From Clostridia bacterium (GTDB lineage Bacteria > Bacillota_A > Clostridia > Oscillospirales > Acutalibacteraceae), in assembly GCA_017390825.1 (NCBI GenBank), contig JAFPAK010000039.1, positions 1-22,586 of the forward strand: a stretch of DNA of 22,586 nt. Reading direction: 5' to 3'. Position 1 is the stretch's first letter, and each line of letters starts with the position of its first letter. The position numbers and the translations under genes are program-made. Below are positions 1 through 7,192 of this stretch, one piece after another. The notes below the pieces were generated by a model. The model was not told the origin of the DNA and searched no databases. It saw only the letters and a list, made by a program, of their open reading frames with translations.

Positions 1-279
1 AGCACCGTCTGCATCAGGCGGCATAAGGCTTCTCACTGTATTGGCAGCAGCGGTGATATCTTCTGAGTTTGGGAATTCGATTTCCATTTTTTTGCCGAAC
101 ACTGTCATACACAATATATTGTGGTCGCTATCAAACTCATATGAATAGTTTTCCGGCTGTCCGTTAACAGCAGATAGGCGATTATCACTCAACATCATTC
201 CGAATATGAGCCAGAATATTATCATAAAGCAAAGCAAAGTTATTGCGGCGGATTTAAAAAACACTTTTATTTGTTTCAA
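1..279 (-). CDS. Partial hypothetical membrane-anchored protein (5' end only)
   Basis: The first 93 codons of a gene that runs off the left edge; I do not recognise the family. A TTG start at 279 is preferred because a GGAGG (287-291) lies 7 bases upstream. The in-frame ATG at 285 is only 1 base from that site, and the ATG at 293 hits a stop after three codons. The product has a short basic N-terminus (KQIKVFFK), one hydrophobic helix at about residues 10-31 (AITLLCFMIIFWLIFGMML), then a polar extracytoplasmic-looking stretch with no cysteine lipobox, so it is probably a single-pass membrane protein. It starts just after the terminator hairpin of the ATPase gene, with no room for a clear promoter between them. 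It may be expressed by terminator readthrough or from a promoter inside the ATPase gene. Confidence 0.65.
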   Translation of the reverse strand, partial: MKQIKVFFKSAAITLLCFMIIFWLIFGMMLSDNRLSAVNGQPENYSYEFDSDHNILCMTVFGKKMEIEFPNSEDITAAANTVRSLMPPDADGA

Positions 280-293
280 GATCATTCCTCCAT

Positions 294-329
294 AAAAATA
301 AAGGCTGCAGAATTTATTGTTCTGCAACC
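294..329 (-). terminator. Rho-independent terminator after the P-type ATPase gene
   Basis: Read on the minus strand, GGTTGCAGAA and TTCTGCAGCC form a 10-bp stem (one G-U pair) around the loop CAATAAA, followed by TTTATTTTTA. It lies 20 bases past the ATPase stop and ends only about 15 bases before the TTG start of the next gene. Confidence 0.8.
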
Positions 330-348
330 TTTTCAATTTATGTGTTAT

Positions 349-2967
349 TTATTTTTTAATAAAAAAACGAACAAGCTTTACTATTTCCGATAAAATAAGA
401 GGTATTACCGAAAGACCGATAATTGCAAGAACATCACTCGCTGCAAGCGATGCAATGCCGAATACACCTGCAAGTGCAGGGACAAACAGTATTAAACACA
501 TCAGCGCTACTGAAACAGCAAATGCACCAAGCATCAGCTTATTCTTAAACCAACCGACATCGAAAAGCGAACGCTCACTGCGGCAGTTCATAGCATGAAA
601 CAGCTGTGAAAGTGACAAAACTGCAAAAGCAATAGTCTGTGCATACATCTGCGGATGGTCACCGACATGATTTGTAAGACCGTAGTTATATGCAATAAGT
701 GTGAGAATACCGAACATTGCACCCTGCCAAAGCACATTAATACCGAGTCCGTGAGCGAATATGCTTTCATCTTTCTTACGGGGAGGTGTATCCATAATGC
801 TCTTTTCCACCGGCTCAACGCCGAGGGCAAGCGCCGGCAGACTGTCGGTTACAAGGTTCATCCACAACAGTAGTATCGGAGTGAGCGGTACACCCTTAAA
901 AATAAGCAGTCCAAAGAACACCGCTATTATCTCACCTAAATTGCAGGAAAGCAGAAAATGCACAGCCTTACGGATATTATTATAAATGCTTCTTCCTTCT
1001 TTAACTGCAGTAACGATAGTGGCAAAGTTATCGTCTGTCAGCGTCATAGCAGCAGCGCCCTTTGCAACATCGGTGCCAGTGATGCCCATAGCGCAACCGA
1101 TATCGGCAGCTTTGAGCGCAGGAGCATCATTCACGCCGTCACCCGTCATGGCAACGACCTCACCTTTTCTTTGCCATGCATTGACGATGCGTATTTTATC
1201 TTCCGGCGAAACACGGGCATATACACAAATGTCCTCTATCTTCTCGTCAAGCTCATCATCACTCATAGCCGACAGCTCTGTACCGGTAACGGCAAGCCCG
1301 CCTTCTTCAAGAATACCGAGCTTTTTAGCGATAGCTGAAGCGGTGATAATATGATCACCGGTTATCATAACGGTACGGATACCAGCCTTCTTACATTCAC
1401 CGATCGCTATCTTTGCCTCTTTTCTCGGCGGATCAATAATTCCGACAAGACCTACAAAGGTAAGACCGTATTCAAGCTCCTCACAAGTAGGATTTGAGGG
1501 AATTTCATCAAGGGGCTTTACTGCGATAGCAAGCACACGCAACGCAAGCGCTGCCATAGCCTCGTTTGCCTCTGTTATCTTTTCCTTATCAGCGTGCTCA
1601 CAACGGTCAACGAGGATATCAACGCCGCCCTTTACAATGCAAAAAGGTTTTCCGTCGATCATACATACCGTACTCATAAGCTTACGCTCTGAATCGAACG
1701 GCAAAGCGCAAAGTCGGGGATAAAGTGAATCAAGTGTAGCTTTATCGGTGCTGTGCAAATGCATTGCAGCAGCCACGATAGCGGTTTCAGTCGGATCACC
1801 TATATGCTTTTCATTGCCGTTTTCATCTATTTCAACGGTACCGTCGCAACACAATGCACCAAGCTTTAAAAGGTCACGAACAGAGTCAGGCGCTAAATTA
1901 TCGACCTCATAAATATCATCGGTGTAGGCTCTTGTAAGCGTCATACGGTTTTGTGTTAATGTGCCGGTCTTGTCCGAACATATTACCGATGCACTGCCAA
2001 GTGTTTCAACCGCAGGCAAACGGCGGATAATAGCATTTTTCTTAACCATACGCTGAACACCGATAGCAAGCACGACGGTAACTATTGCAGGAAGTCCCTC
2101 AGGGATAGCAGCAACTGCAAGAGATATGGAAGTCATAAGCATATCCATAAAACCAAGTTTCATAAAGAAACCGCAAATGAATATTACCACGCATACTGCA
2201 AGTGCGATACCACCAAGACTCTTGCCGAGTGACGCAAGTTTAACCTGCAAAGGTGTGATCGCATCCTCTGTTCCGTGAAGTATCGTTGCAATCTTGCCTA
2301 TCTCGGTAGTCATACCGGTTTCGGTAACAACCGCTTTACCGCTTCCGTATGCAACAGAACAGCCAGAAAAAACCATATTCTGTCTGTCGCCGACCGAGGC
2401 AATATCCTCACACATAACGCCGGCATCCTTTTCAGCAGTTACCGATTCACCTGTAAGCATTGATTCATCACAACGCATGCTGTATGACTCGAAAAGCCTT
2501 GCATCAGCAGGGATAAAATCACCTGCATCGAGCAAAATAACATCACCAGGGACAAGCTCTGTTGCATCAATAGTATCGGTCTTGCCGTCACGAATGACCT
2601 TCGCAGTAGGTGCTGCAAGCACTTTCAATGCTTCGAGTGCCGATTCTGCACGGTATTCCTGAACAACACCGATGATGGCGTTGAGAATTACGATAGCAAC
2701 TATAACGATAGGCTCTGCCCAGTCATTTGTACCTTCAATTACAGTAAGTACAACAGAAACCGCAGCGGCCAAAAGAAGTATAAGTATCATAACATCCTTC
2801 ATTTGTGCTGCAAACCGCTCAATAATGCTCTTTTTCTTTGTTTGATTCATTACATTCTTGCCGTACTGCGACAAAAGCATAGCGACCTTGCCACTCTCAA
2901 GTCCTTTGCCGAGATCAGTACCAAGCTCGTCTGCAATTTCCTGTGAAGTTGACGAATGCCAAATCAC
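349..2967 (-). CDS. Calcium-type (P2A) cation-transporting P-type ATPase
   Basis: An 872-residue membrane ion pump that couples ATP hydrolysis to cation export, most likely Ca2+. Visible motifs in order: N-terminal cation-ATPase domain; actuator-domain LTGES at about 171-175; VAAIPEGLPA in TM4 at about 285-294, which carries the glutamate used for Ca2+ in SERCA-type pumps; DKTGTLT at 332-338 with D332 as the phosphorylated aspartate; MITGDH and TGDGVNDAP in the P domain; and MNLVTD in TM6, matching the second ligand cluster of P2A pumps. Length is normal for bacterial pumps of this group. The start is GTG at 2967, with a GGGGG site (2976-2980) 8 bases upstream. It is transcribed divergently from the phosphohexomutase gene and ends in its own terminator. 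Ca2+ rather than another divalent ion is inferred from the TM4 and TM6 motifs. Confidence 0.93.
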   Translation of the reverse strand: MIWHSSTSQEIADELGTDLGKGLESGKVAMLLSQYGKNVMNQTKKKSIIERFAAQMKDVMILILLLAAAVSVVLTVIEGTNDWAEPIVIVAIVILNAIIGVVQEYRAESALEALKVLAAPTAKVIRDGKTDTIDATELVPGDVILLDAGDFIPADARLFESYSMRCDESMLTGESVTAEKDAGVMCEDIASVGDRQNMVFSGCSVAYGSGKAVVTETGMTTEIGKIATILHGTEDAITPLQVKLASLGKSLGGIALAVCVVIFICGFFMKLGFMDMLMTSISLAVAAIPEGLPAIVTVVLAIGVQRMVKKNAIIRRLPAVETLGSASVICSDKTGTLTQNRMTLTRAYTDDIYEVDNLAPDSVRDLLKLGALCCDGTVEIDENGNEKHIGDPTETAIVAAAMHLHSTDKATLDSLYPRLCALPFDSERKLMSTVCMIDGKPFCIVKGGVDILVDRCEHADKEKITEANEAMAALALRVLAIAVKPLDEIPSNPTCEELEYGLTFVGLVGIIDPPRKEAKIAIGECKKAGIRTVMITGDHIITASAIAKKLGILEEGGLAVTGTELSAMSDDELDEKIEDICVYARVSPEDKIRIVNAWQRKGEVVAMTGDGVNDAPALKAADIGCAMGITGTDVAKGAAAMTLTDDNFATIVTAVKEGRSIYNNIRKAVHFLLSCNLGEIIAVFFGLLIFKGVPLTPILLLWMNLVTDSLPALALGVEPVEKSIMDTPPRKKDESIFAHGLGINVLWQGAMFGILTLIAYNYGLTNHVGDHPQMYAQTIAFAVLSLSQLFHAMNCRSERSLFDVGWFKNKLMLGAFAVSVALMCLILFVPALAGVFGIASLAASDVLAIIGLSVIPLILSEIVKLVRFFIKK

Positions 2968-3000
2968 AATAATAACCCCCTAAATTTTGTAATCTATATA

Positions 3001-3029
3001 ATTTTATCATAATAATATCAATTTTACAA
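3001..3029 (-). promoter_or_regulatory. Sigma-A promoter of the P-type ATPase gene
   Basis: On the minus strand: TTGTAA (3024-3029), a 17-base spacer, then TAAAAT (3001-3006) preceded by TGA, i.e. an extended -10. It lies 34 bases upstream of the GTG start. Confidence 0.6.
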
Positions 3030-3033
3030 CACA

Positions 3034-3057
3034 TTTTTGTCGAAGCATAGACAAAAA
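3034..3057. repeat. Inverted repeat between two divergent promoters
   Basis: TTTTTGTC (3034-3041) and GACAAAAA (3050-3057) form a perfect 8-bp inverted repeat around 8 bases. It lies between the -35 of the ATPase promoter and the -35 of the phosphohexomutase promoter, so it could be an operator serving both. AT-richness makes chance occurrence possible. Confidence 0.35.
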
Positions 3058-3062
3058 AGCAG

Positions 3063-3091
3063 TTGATTTTTTACATAAGTGGAATTATAAT
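3063..3091 (+). promoter_or_regulatory. Sigma-A promoter of the phosphohexomutase gene
   Basis: TTGATT (3063-3068), a 17-base spacer and a perfect TATAAT (3086-3091); a second overlapping TATAAT is at 3091-3096. It is 35 bases upstream of the ATG, with the ribosome site AAGGAG in between. Confidence 0.75.
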
Positions 3092-3126
3092 ATAATAGTA
3101 TATTTTTGTTTTTAAGGAGCATTTGA

Positions 3127-4839
3127 ATGAAATACCAGGCTGAACTTAATTTGTGGAAGGAAAATGCAGTGGATGACGCCGATCTCATCAATGAGCTTAA
3201 CAGCATTGAAGGCAATGAGGACGAAGTGATCGACCGTTTTTATAAAGAACTTGAATTCGGTACAGGAGGCTTGCGAGGAGTTATCGGCGCGGGCACTAAC
3301 CGTATGAACGTTTACACAGTCGGCAAGGCAGCACAGGGACTTTCCTGCTATGTCAACGGAACTGTCGAAAACGGTAGTATCGCCATTGCTTATGACAGCC
3401 GTATCAAATCGGATGTATTTGCAAAATGTGCTGCAAGCGTATTTGCTGCAAACGGCATTAAGGTCTACATATATAAGGAGCTTATGCCCACACCTATGCT
3501 TTCTTATGCAGTACGCGCTTTAAATTGTGATGCAGGCTGTGTCGTTACCGCAAGCCATAATCCAGCAAAATACAACGGATTTAAGGTTTATGGACCGGAC
3601 GGATGTCAGCTGACTATTGAAGCTGCAGATATTGTGCTTTCACACATTGAGAAAACAGACATCTTCACCGATGTTAAGCGTATTGATTTTGATGAAGCCG
3701 TAAATAACGGTATGATAGAATTTATCGGTGACGATATTATTGAAAACTACCTTTGTGAGGTTGCAAAACAGTCGGTAAATCCTGAGGTGCTTTCCGGCAC
3801 GGATTTCAAAGTAGTATATACACCCCTCAACGGTGCAGGCAACAAGCCTGTTCGTGCAATTCTTGATAAGATTGGTATTAAAAATGTAACTGTTGTAAAG
3901 TCGCAGGAGCTGCCGGACGGCAACTTCCCCACCGCACCTTATCCTAATCCTGAGATCCGCCAAGCATTTGAGGAGGCTCTTAAAGTAGCTGAAGAAGTTA
4001 AGCCGGATATCTTACTTGCTACAGATCCCGATTCAGACCGTGTCGGCATTGCGGTTAATTATAACGGTGAATATCGTTTGATGACAGGCAACGAAGTCGG
4101 TGCAATGCTGCTTGACTATATCCTCACACAGCGCACAAAGAAAGGCACTATGCCAAAAGATCCGATTGCGGTAAAAACTATAGTTACAACAGACCTGGCA
4201 ACAAAGATCGCAAAAAATCACGGTTGTGATATTATCAATGTGCTTACAGGATTTAAATTTATCGGTGAGCAGATTGGCTTCCTTGAAGAGAAAAACGAGC
4301 AAGACAGATACATCTTCGGTTTTGAGGAAAGCTATGGATATCTCGCAGGCAGCTATGTTCGTGATAAGGATGCAGTAGTGGCATCAATGCTTATCTGCGA
4401 AATGGCAGCATACTACAAAAACGAGGGTGTAACATTGGTTGATGTTATGGACTCACTTTATAAAAAGTACGGCTACTTCCTCCACAAACAGCTTAGCTTC
4501 ACTTGTGAAGGCGTTGCAGGTATGCAGAAGATAAGTGAGATTACCGGTTCGCTCAGAAACGAGCCGCCTACTGTTATCGGCGGTCTTAAGGTAATCGGAA
4601 TAAGCGATTACGATACATCACTTTATACTGACACCGCTACCGGTAAGACACAGACTATTGATCTGCCAAGATCAAACGTACTTTTCTATCATCTCGAAAA
4701 CGATGCAGCTGCTATCGTTCGTCCGTCTGGTACAGAGCCGAAGATAAAGGTTTATCTCACCGCTGTGAGCGACTCGAAGGAGAATGCCGAAAAGGCATGC
4801 GCTGCAATCGAAAAGGATATGACAGAAGTTTGTAAATAA
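3127..4839 (+). CDS. Phosphoglucomutase/phosphomannomutase (alpha-D-phosphohexomutase family)
   Basis: A cytoplasmic 570-residue enzyme that interconverts hexose 1- and 6-phosphates through a phosphoserine, feeding sugar nucleotides for cell wall and polysaccharide synthesis. Domain signatures in order: TASHNP at 141-146 with S143 as the phosphorylated serine; the metal loop DPDSDR at 300-305; the sugar-specificity loop GFEES at 398-402; and the phosphate-binding loop RPSGTEPK at 532-539. The roughly 570-residue length and FGTGGLRG near residue 44 match the larger Gram-positive PgcA/PGM2-like branch rather than the 450-residue GlmM type. Glucose versus mannose preference cannot be read from sequence alone. 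The start is ATG at 3127 behind AAGGAG. A small membrane-protein gene follows after 22 bases. Confidence 0.93.
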   Translation: MKYQAELNLWKENAVDDADLINELNSIEGNEDEVIDRFYKELEFGTGGLRGVIGAGTNRMNVYTVGKAAQGLSCYVNGTVENGSIAIAYDSRIKSDVFAKCAASVFAANGIKVYIYKELMPTPMLSYAVRALNCDAGCVVTASHNPAKYNGFKVYGPDGCQLTIEAADIVLSHIEKTDIFTDVKRIDFDEAVNNGMIEFIGDDIIENYLCEVAKQSVNPEVLSGTDFKVVYTPLNGAGNKPVRAILDKIGIKNVTVVKSQELPDGNFPTAPYPNPEIRQAFEEALKVAEEVKPDILLATDPDSDRVGIAVNYNGEYRLMTGNEVGAMLLDYILTQRTKKGTMPKDPIAVKTIVTTDLATKIAKNHGCDIINVLTGFKFIGEQIGFLEEKNEQDRYIFGFEESYGYLAGSYVRDKDAVVASMLICEMAAYYKNEGVTLVDVMDSLYKKYGYFLHKQLSFTCEGVAGMQKISEITGSLRNEPPTVIGGLKVIGISDYDTSLYTDTATGKTQTIDLPRSNVLFYHLENDAAAIVRPSGTEPKIKVYLTAVSDSKENAEKACAAIEKDMTEVCK

Positions 4840-4861
4840 AATACAGAGAGGATTTTTAAAT

Positions 4862-4990
4862 ATGTTAAAATCACTTCTTTCAACAAAGCTTATCACAGCA
4901 GGCATGGTATTACTTAACCCAATGGTCATAGTTGTGCTTGTTGCAGCAGTAGTTGTGATAATCGCAATGATCGCATTGCGAAAGAAATAA
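4862..4990 (+). CDS. Small single-helix membrane protein (42 residues)
   Basis: A short gene easily missed by annotation. ATG at 4862 follows GAGAGG (4846-4851) by 10 bases, and TAA ends it at 4990. The product has a short amphipathic, mildly basic N-terminus (MLKSLLSTKLITAG), then one long aliphatic helix at about residues 15-39 (NPMVIVVLVAAVVVIIAM within it) and a basic ALRKK tail, as expected of a one-pass membrane microprotein with its C-terminus inside. It lies 22 bases after the phosphohexomutase stop and directly before a terminator, so the two are probably co-transcribed. I recognise no family. The RBS, clean hydrophobic helix, basic end and tight fit before the terminator make a real gene likely. 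A one-helix toxin or an accessory peptide of a membrane enzyme are possible roles, but nothing here decides. Confidence 0.65.
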   Translation: MLKSLLSTKLITAGMVLLNPMVIVVLVAAVVVIIAMIALRKK

Positions 4991-4999
4991 GATAAATTT

Positions 5000-5031
5000 A
5001 AACGAGCTGACCACGGTCAGCTCGTTTTCTT
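5000..5031 (+). terminator. Terminator of the phosphohexomutase/microprotein unit
   Basis: AAACGAGCTGA pairs with TCAGCTCGTTT (11 bp, loop CCACGG, itself able to add two pairs), followed by TTTTCTT. It starts 10 bases after the microprotein stop. Confidence 0.85.
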
Positions 5032-5073
5032 GTAACAAAACTGCCCAAGTGTCACAAAGACACTTGGGCAGTT
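5030..5073 (-). terminator. Terminator of the arginine operon
   Basis: A perfect 15-bp inverted repeat: AACTGCCCAAGTGTC (5039-5053) and GACACTTGGGCAGTT (5059-5073) around a 5-base loop. Read on the minus strand the stem is followed by TTGTTACA. It begins 5 bases beyond the TAA (5079-5081) that would close a full-length argF frame, which suggests that TAA was the ancestral end of the operon. Confidence 0.85.
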
Positions 5074-5078
5074 CATTA

Positions 5079-5147
5079 TTAATCCTGCATTAATTTTACC
5101 ATTACTGCTTTTTGTGCATGCAGACGGTTTTCTGCTTCTTCAAAAAT
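5079..5147 (-). pseudogene. argF: Severed C-terminal tail of argF, in frame after the TAG
   Basis: Continuing the argF frame past the TAG at 5148-5150 gives 22 sense codons, IFEEAENRLHAQ then KAVMVKLMQD, and a TAA. This is the expected last helix of ornithine carbamoyltransferases, where the family normally shows a pattern like AN-E-IFDEAENRLHAQKA. It has no further stop or frameshift. It is either untranslated remnant or, if the TAG is read through or is a sequence error, the real C-terminus of a 301-residue enzyme. Confidence 0.85.
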
Positions 5148-5984
5148 CTAGTTTGCATGAGCTTCGAGCACCTTCTCGGTTATCTCCTCCTCACGGTGAG
5201 CAGGCAGACAGTGAAGCACCATACAATCCTCATTTGCAAGAGAGAGCAGCTCGTCATTTACCTGGAAGTCCTTAAATACACGCTCGCGCTGTGCCTTTTC
5301 ATCCTCCTGACCCATTGACGCCCATACATCGGTAATGATAACATCAGCGTCCTTAACTGCATCAGCAGGCTCAGTGAACATGCTGAATCCGCCGTTTGTA
5401 TAAGCAAAATCAAGAACTGTCTTATCAGGAGTATAGCCCTCGGGACAAGCAACTGAAACCTCCATACCGACTTTAAGACCGCCGACAATAAGTGAGTTCA
5501 TCATATTGTTGCCGTCACCAATGAATGCCATTTTAAGACCCTCTAATCTGCCCTTAAACTCACGGATCGTCATAAGATCGGCAAGCACCTGACAGGGATG
5601 AGCAAAATCGGTAAGACCGTTGATTATCGGAATTGAGCCGTATTTAGCAAGATCCTCAACCTCGCTCTGCTCAAATGTGCGGATCATAATACCGTCGAGA
5701 TAGCGTGAGAGAACACGCGCAGTATCCTGAACCGGCTCGCCTCTGCCTATCTGCAGATCACGGTTGGAAAGGAACAATGCCTGACCGCCAAGCTGATACA
5801 TACCGGTTTCAAAGGAAACTCTTGTTCTTGTAGAAGACTTCTGGAATATCATACCCAGGGACTTTCCTGCAAGATAGTGATGCTTGATCTTGTGCTTTGT
5901 TTCATATTTAAGCTGATCAGCAAGATTTAACACGTCAATTATTTCATCCTTTGACATATCCAACATTTTAAGTAGGTGTTTCAT
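5148..5984 (-). CDS. argF: Ornithine carbamoyltransferase, truncated by an in-frame TAG
   Basis: Makes citrulline from ornithine and carbamoyl phosphate in the cytoplasm (arginine step 6). The carbamoyl-phosphate site KSSTRTR is at 49-55, HPCQ at 129-132, the ornithine SMG loop in DVWASMGQE at 219-227 and HCLPAHR at 258-264, so the catalytic residues are present. The start is ATG at 5984 with AAGGAG 9 bases upstream, 20 bases after argD. The oddity is the end: after EAHAN at 278, codon 279 is TAG where the family has a glutamate (GAG to TAG would be one base). The following 22 codons still encode the conserved final helix. The usual length is about 300-335 residues, so 278 is short. Loss of that helix probably weakens or destroys the enzyme; strain-specific mutation, suppression or a sequence error are all possible. 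Confidence 0.93.
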   Translation of the reverse strand: MKHLLKMLDMSKDEIIDVLNLADQLKYETKHKIKHHYLAGKSLGMIFQKSSTRTRVSFETGMYQLGGQALFLSNRDLQIGRGEPVQDTARVLSRYLDGIMIRTFEQSEVEDLAKYGSIPIINGLTDFAHPCQVLADLMTIREFKGRLEGLKMAFIGDGNNMMNSLIVGGLKVGMEVSVACPEGYTPDKTVLDFAYTNGGFSMFTEPADAVKDADVIITDVWASMGQEDEKAQRERVFKDFQVNDELLSLANEDCMVLHCLPAHREEEITEKVLEAHAN

Positions 5985-6004
5985 AAACGATATCTCCTTA
6001 ATAA

Positions 6005-7180
6005 TTATTCTTCAATTACTGATTTTAAAATTTCAAGACCATCCAGGATCTGCTCATCCGTTATATTAAGCGGAGGTAAAAGACGAACTAAGGTTTTTGC
6101 GCTTAATACTATAAGGCCCTTTTCAATACAACGCTTGACAACGTCTGCACCGATCTTCCCCTCGACCTCGATACCGATCATCATACCCAGACCGCGGACA
6201 GATTTTACATTTTTAAAATCTTTAATAGCGTTTTTCATAATCTCGCCTTTGCGTGCGACCTCTGATAAAAACTGTTCGTTATTCACAGTATCAAGCACAT
6301 ATTCAGCACCTGCGCACGCTATCGGATTGCCACCGAAGGTCGATCCGTGTGAGGAAGGTGTCATTGTATCCTTCAGCTTCTCGCCAACAAGACAAGCGCC
6401 GATAGGCAGTCCGCCGCCAAGCCCTTTTGCAAGTGTCACGATATCCGGTACGATACCGTAGTTTTCACAGCAAAGCAGCTTACCTGTTCTTGCAATACCT
6501 GTCTGTACCTCGTCAATAATAAGGAGAATGTCCTGAGTCTTGCATAGTGCTGACAGTTCATTAACAAATTCTTTATTCTGCGGCAAAACACCGCCTTCGC
6601 CTTGTATCAGTTCAAGCATAACAGCGCAGGTTTTTTCGCTCATAGCCTGCTTTACGCTCTCAATATTATTATCAGCATAGCTAAAACCCTCGGGATACGG
6701 TGCAAAGCAATCGGGATGCAGCACCTGCTGTGCCGTTGCTTTCAGCGTATTCATAGTTCTGCCGTGGAAGGAATTGTTGATAGTGATTATCTCATTTCTT
6801 CCGTCACCGTATTTATCAAAGCTGTACTTCCTTGCTACTTTAATAGCACACTCATTAGCCTCTGCACCGCTGTTTGCAAGAAACACACGACTCATATTGC
6901 AGTACGAAACCAGTTTCTTTTCAAAGGACACTGTTGCGGTATTATAATAAAGATTACTTGTGTGCGAAAGCTTCTTTGCCTGCGTGCACACTGCATCTGC
7001 CCAACCCTCATCACAATAGCCAAGCGAATTCACACCGATACCGGAGCCGAAATCTATATATTCCCTGCCCTCGCAATCAGTAGCAACTGCACCACTGCCG
7101 CATTCAAGACACACATCAAATCTTCCGTATGTATGCATTGCATAGCTCAGGTCTGCATTCTTATAATCATTAAAATTCAT
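6005..7180 (-). CDS. argD: Acetylornithine aminotransferase
   Basis: A PLP-dependent class III aminotransferase of 391 residues that converts N-acetylglutamate semialdehyde and glutamate to N-acetylornithine and 2-oxoglutarate. Visible landmarks: the cofactor phosphate site SGAEANE at 104-110, the FHGRT ring-stacking region at 138-142, DEVQTG at 223-228 with the aspartate that contacts the PLP nitrogen, and TLAKGLGGGLPIGA with K252 as the Schiff-base lysine. Length is standard. It lies 12 bases after argB and 20 before argF in the operon, which separates it from related ornithine or GABA aminotransferases. Family enzymes of this type may also act on succinyl-DAP; here a ddh gene elsewhere in the window offers another DAP route. 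Confidence 0.95.
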   Translation of the reverse strand: MNFNDYKNADLSYAMHTYGRFDVCLECGSGAVATDCEGREYIDFGSGIGVNSLGYCDEGWADAVCTQAKKLSHTSNLYYNTATVSFEKKLVSYCNMSRVFLANSGAEANECAIKVARKYSFDKYGDGRNEIITINNSFHGRTMNTLKATAQQVLHPDCFAPYPEGFSYADNNIESVKQAMSEKTCAVMLELIQGEGGVLPQNKEFVNELSALCKTQDILLIIDEVQTGIARTGKLLCCENYGIVPDIVTLAKGLGGGLPIGACLVGEKLKDTMTPSSHGSTFGGNPIACAGAEYVLDTVNNEQFLSEVARKGEIMKNAIKDFKNVKSVRGLGMMIGIEVEGKIGADVVKRCIEKGLIVLSAKTLVRLLPPLNITDEQILDGLEILKSVIEE

Positions 7181-7192
7181 TTTATCACTCTC

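Noticed and set aside
5000..5073. CRISPR-like or mobile-element repeats suggested by two long inverted repeats
   Set aside because: They are two unrelated hairpins, each positioned as a terminator of one of two convergent transcripts.
5148..5150. TAG in argF as a reassigned sense codon (for example pyrrolysine)
   Set aside because: argC ends normally at TAG, no pyrrolysine genes or special downstream signal is seen, and the family has glutamate at this place; left only as a remote option.
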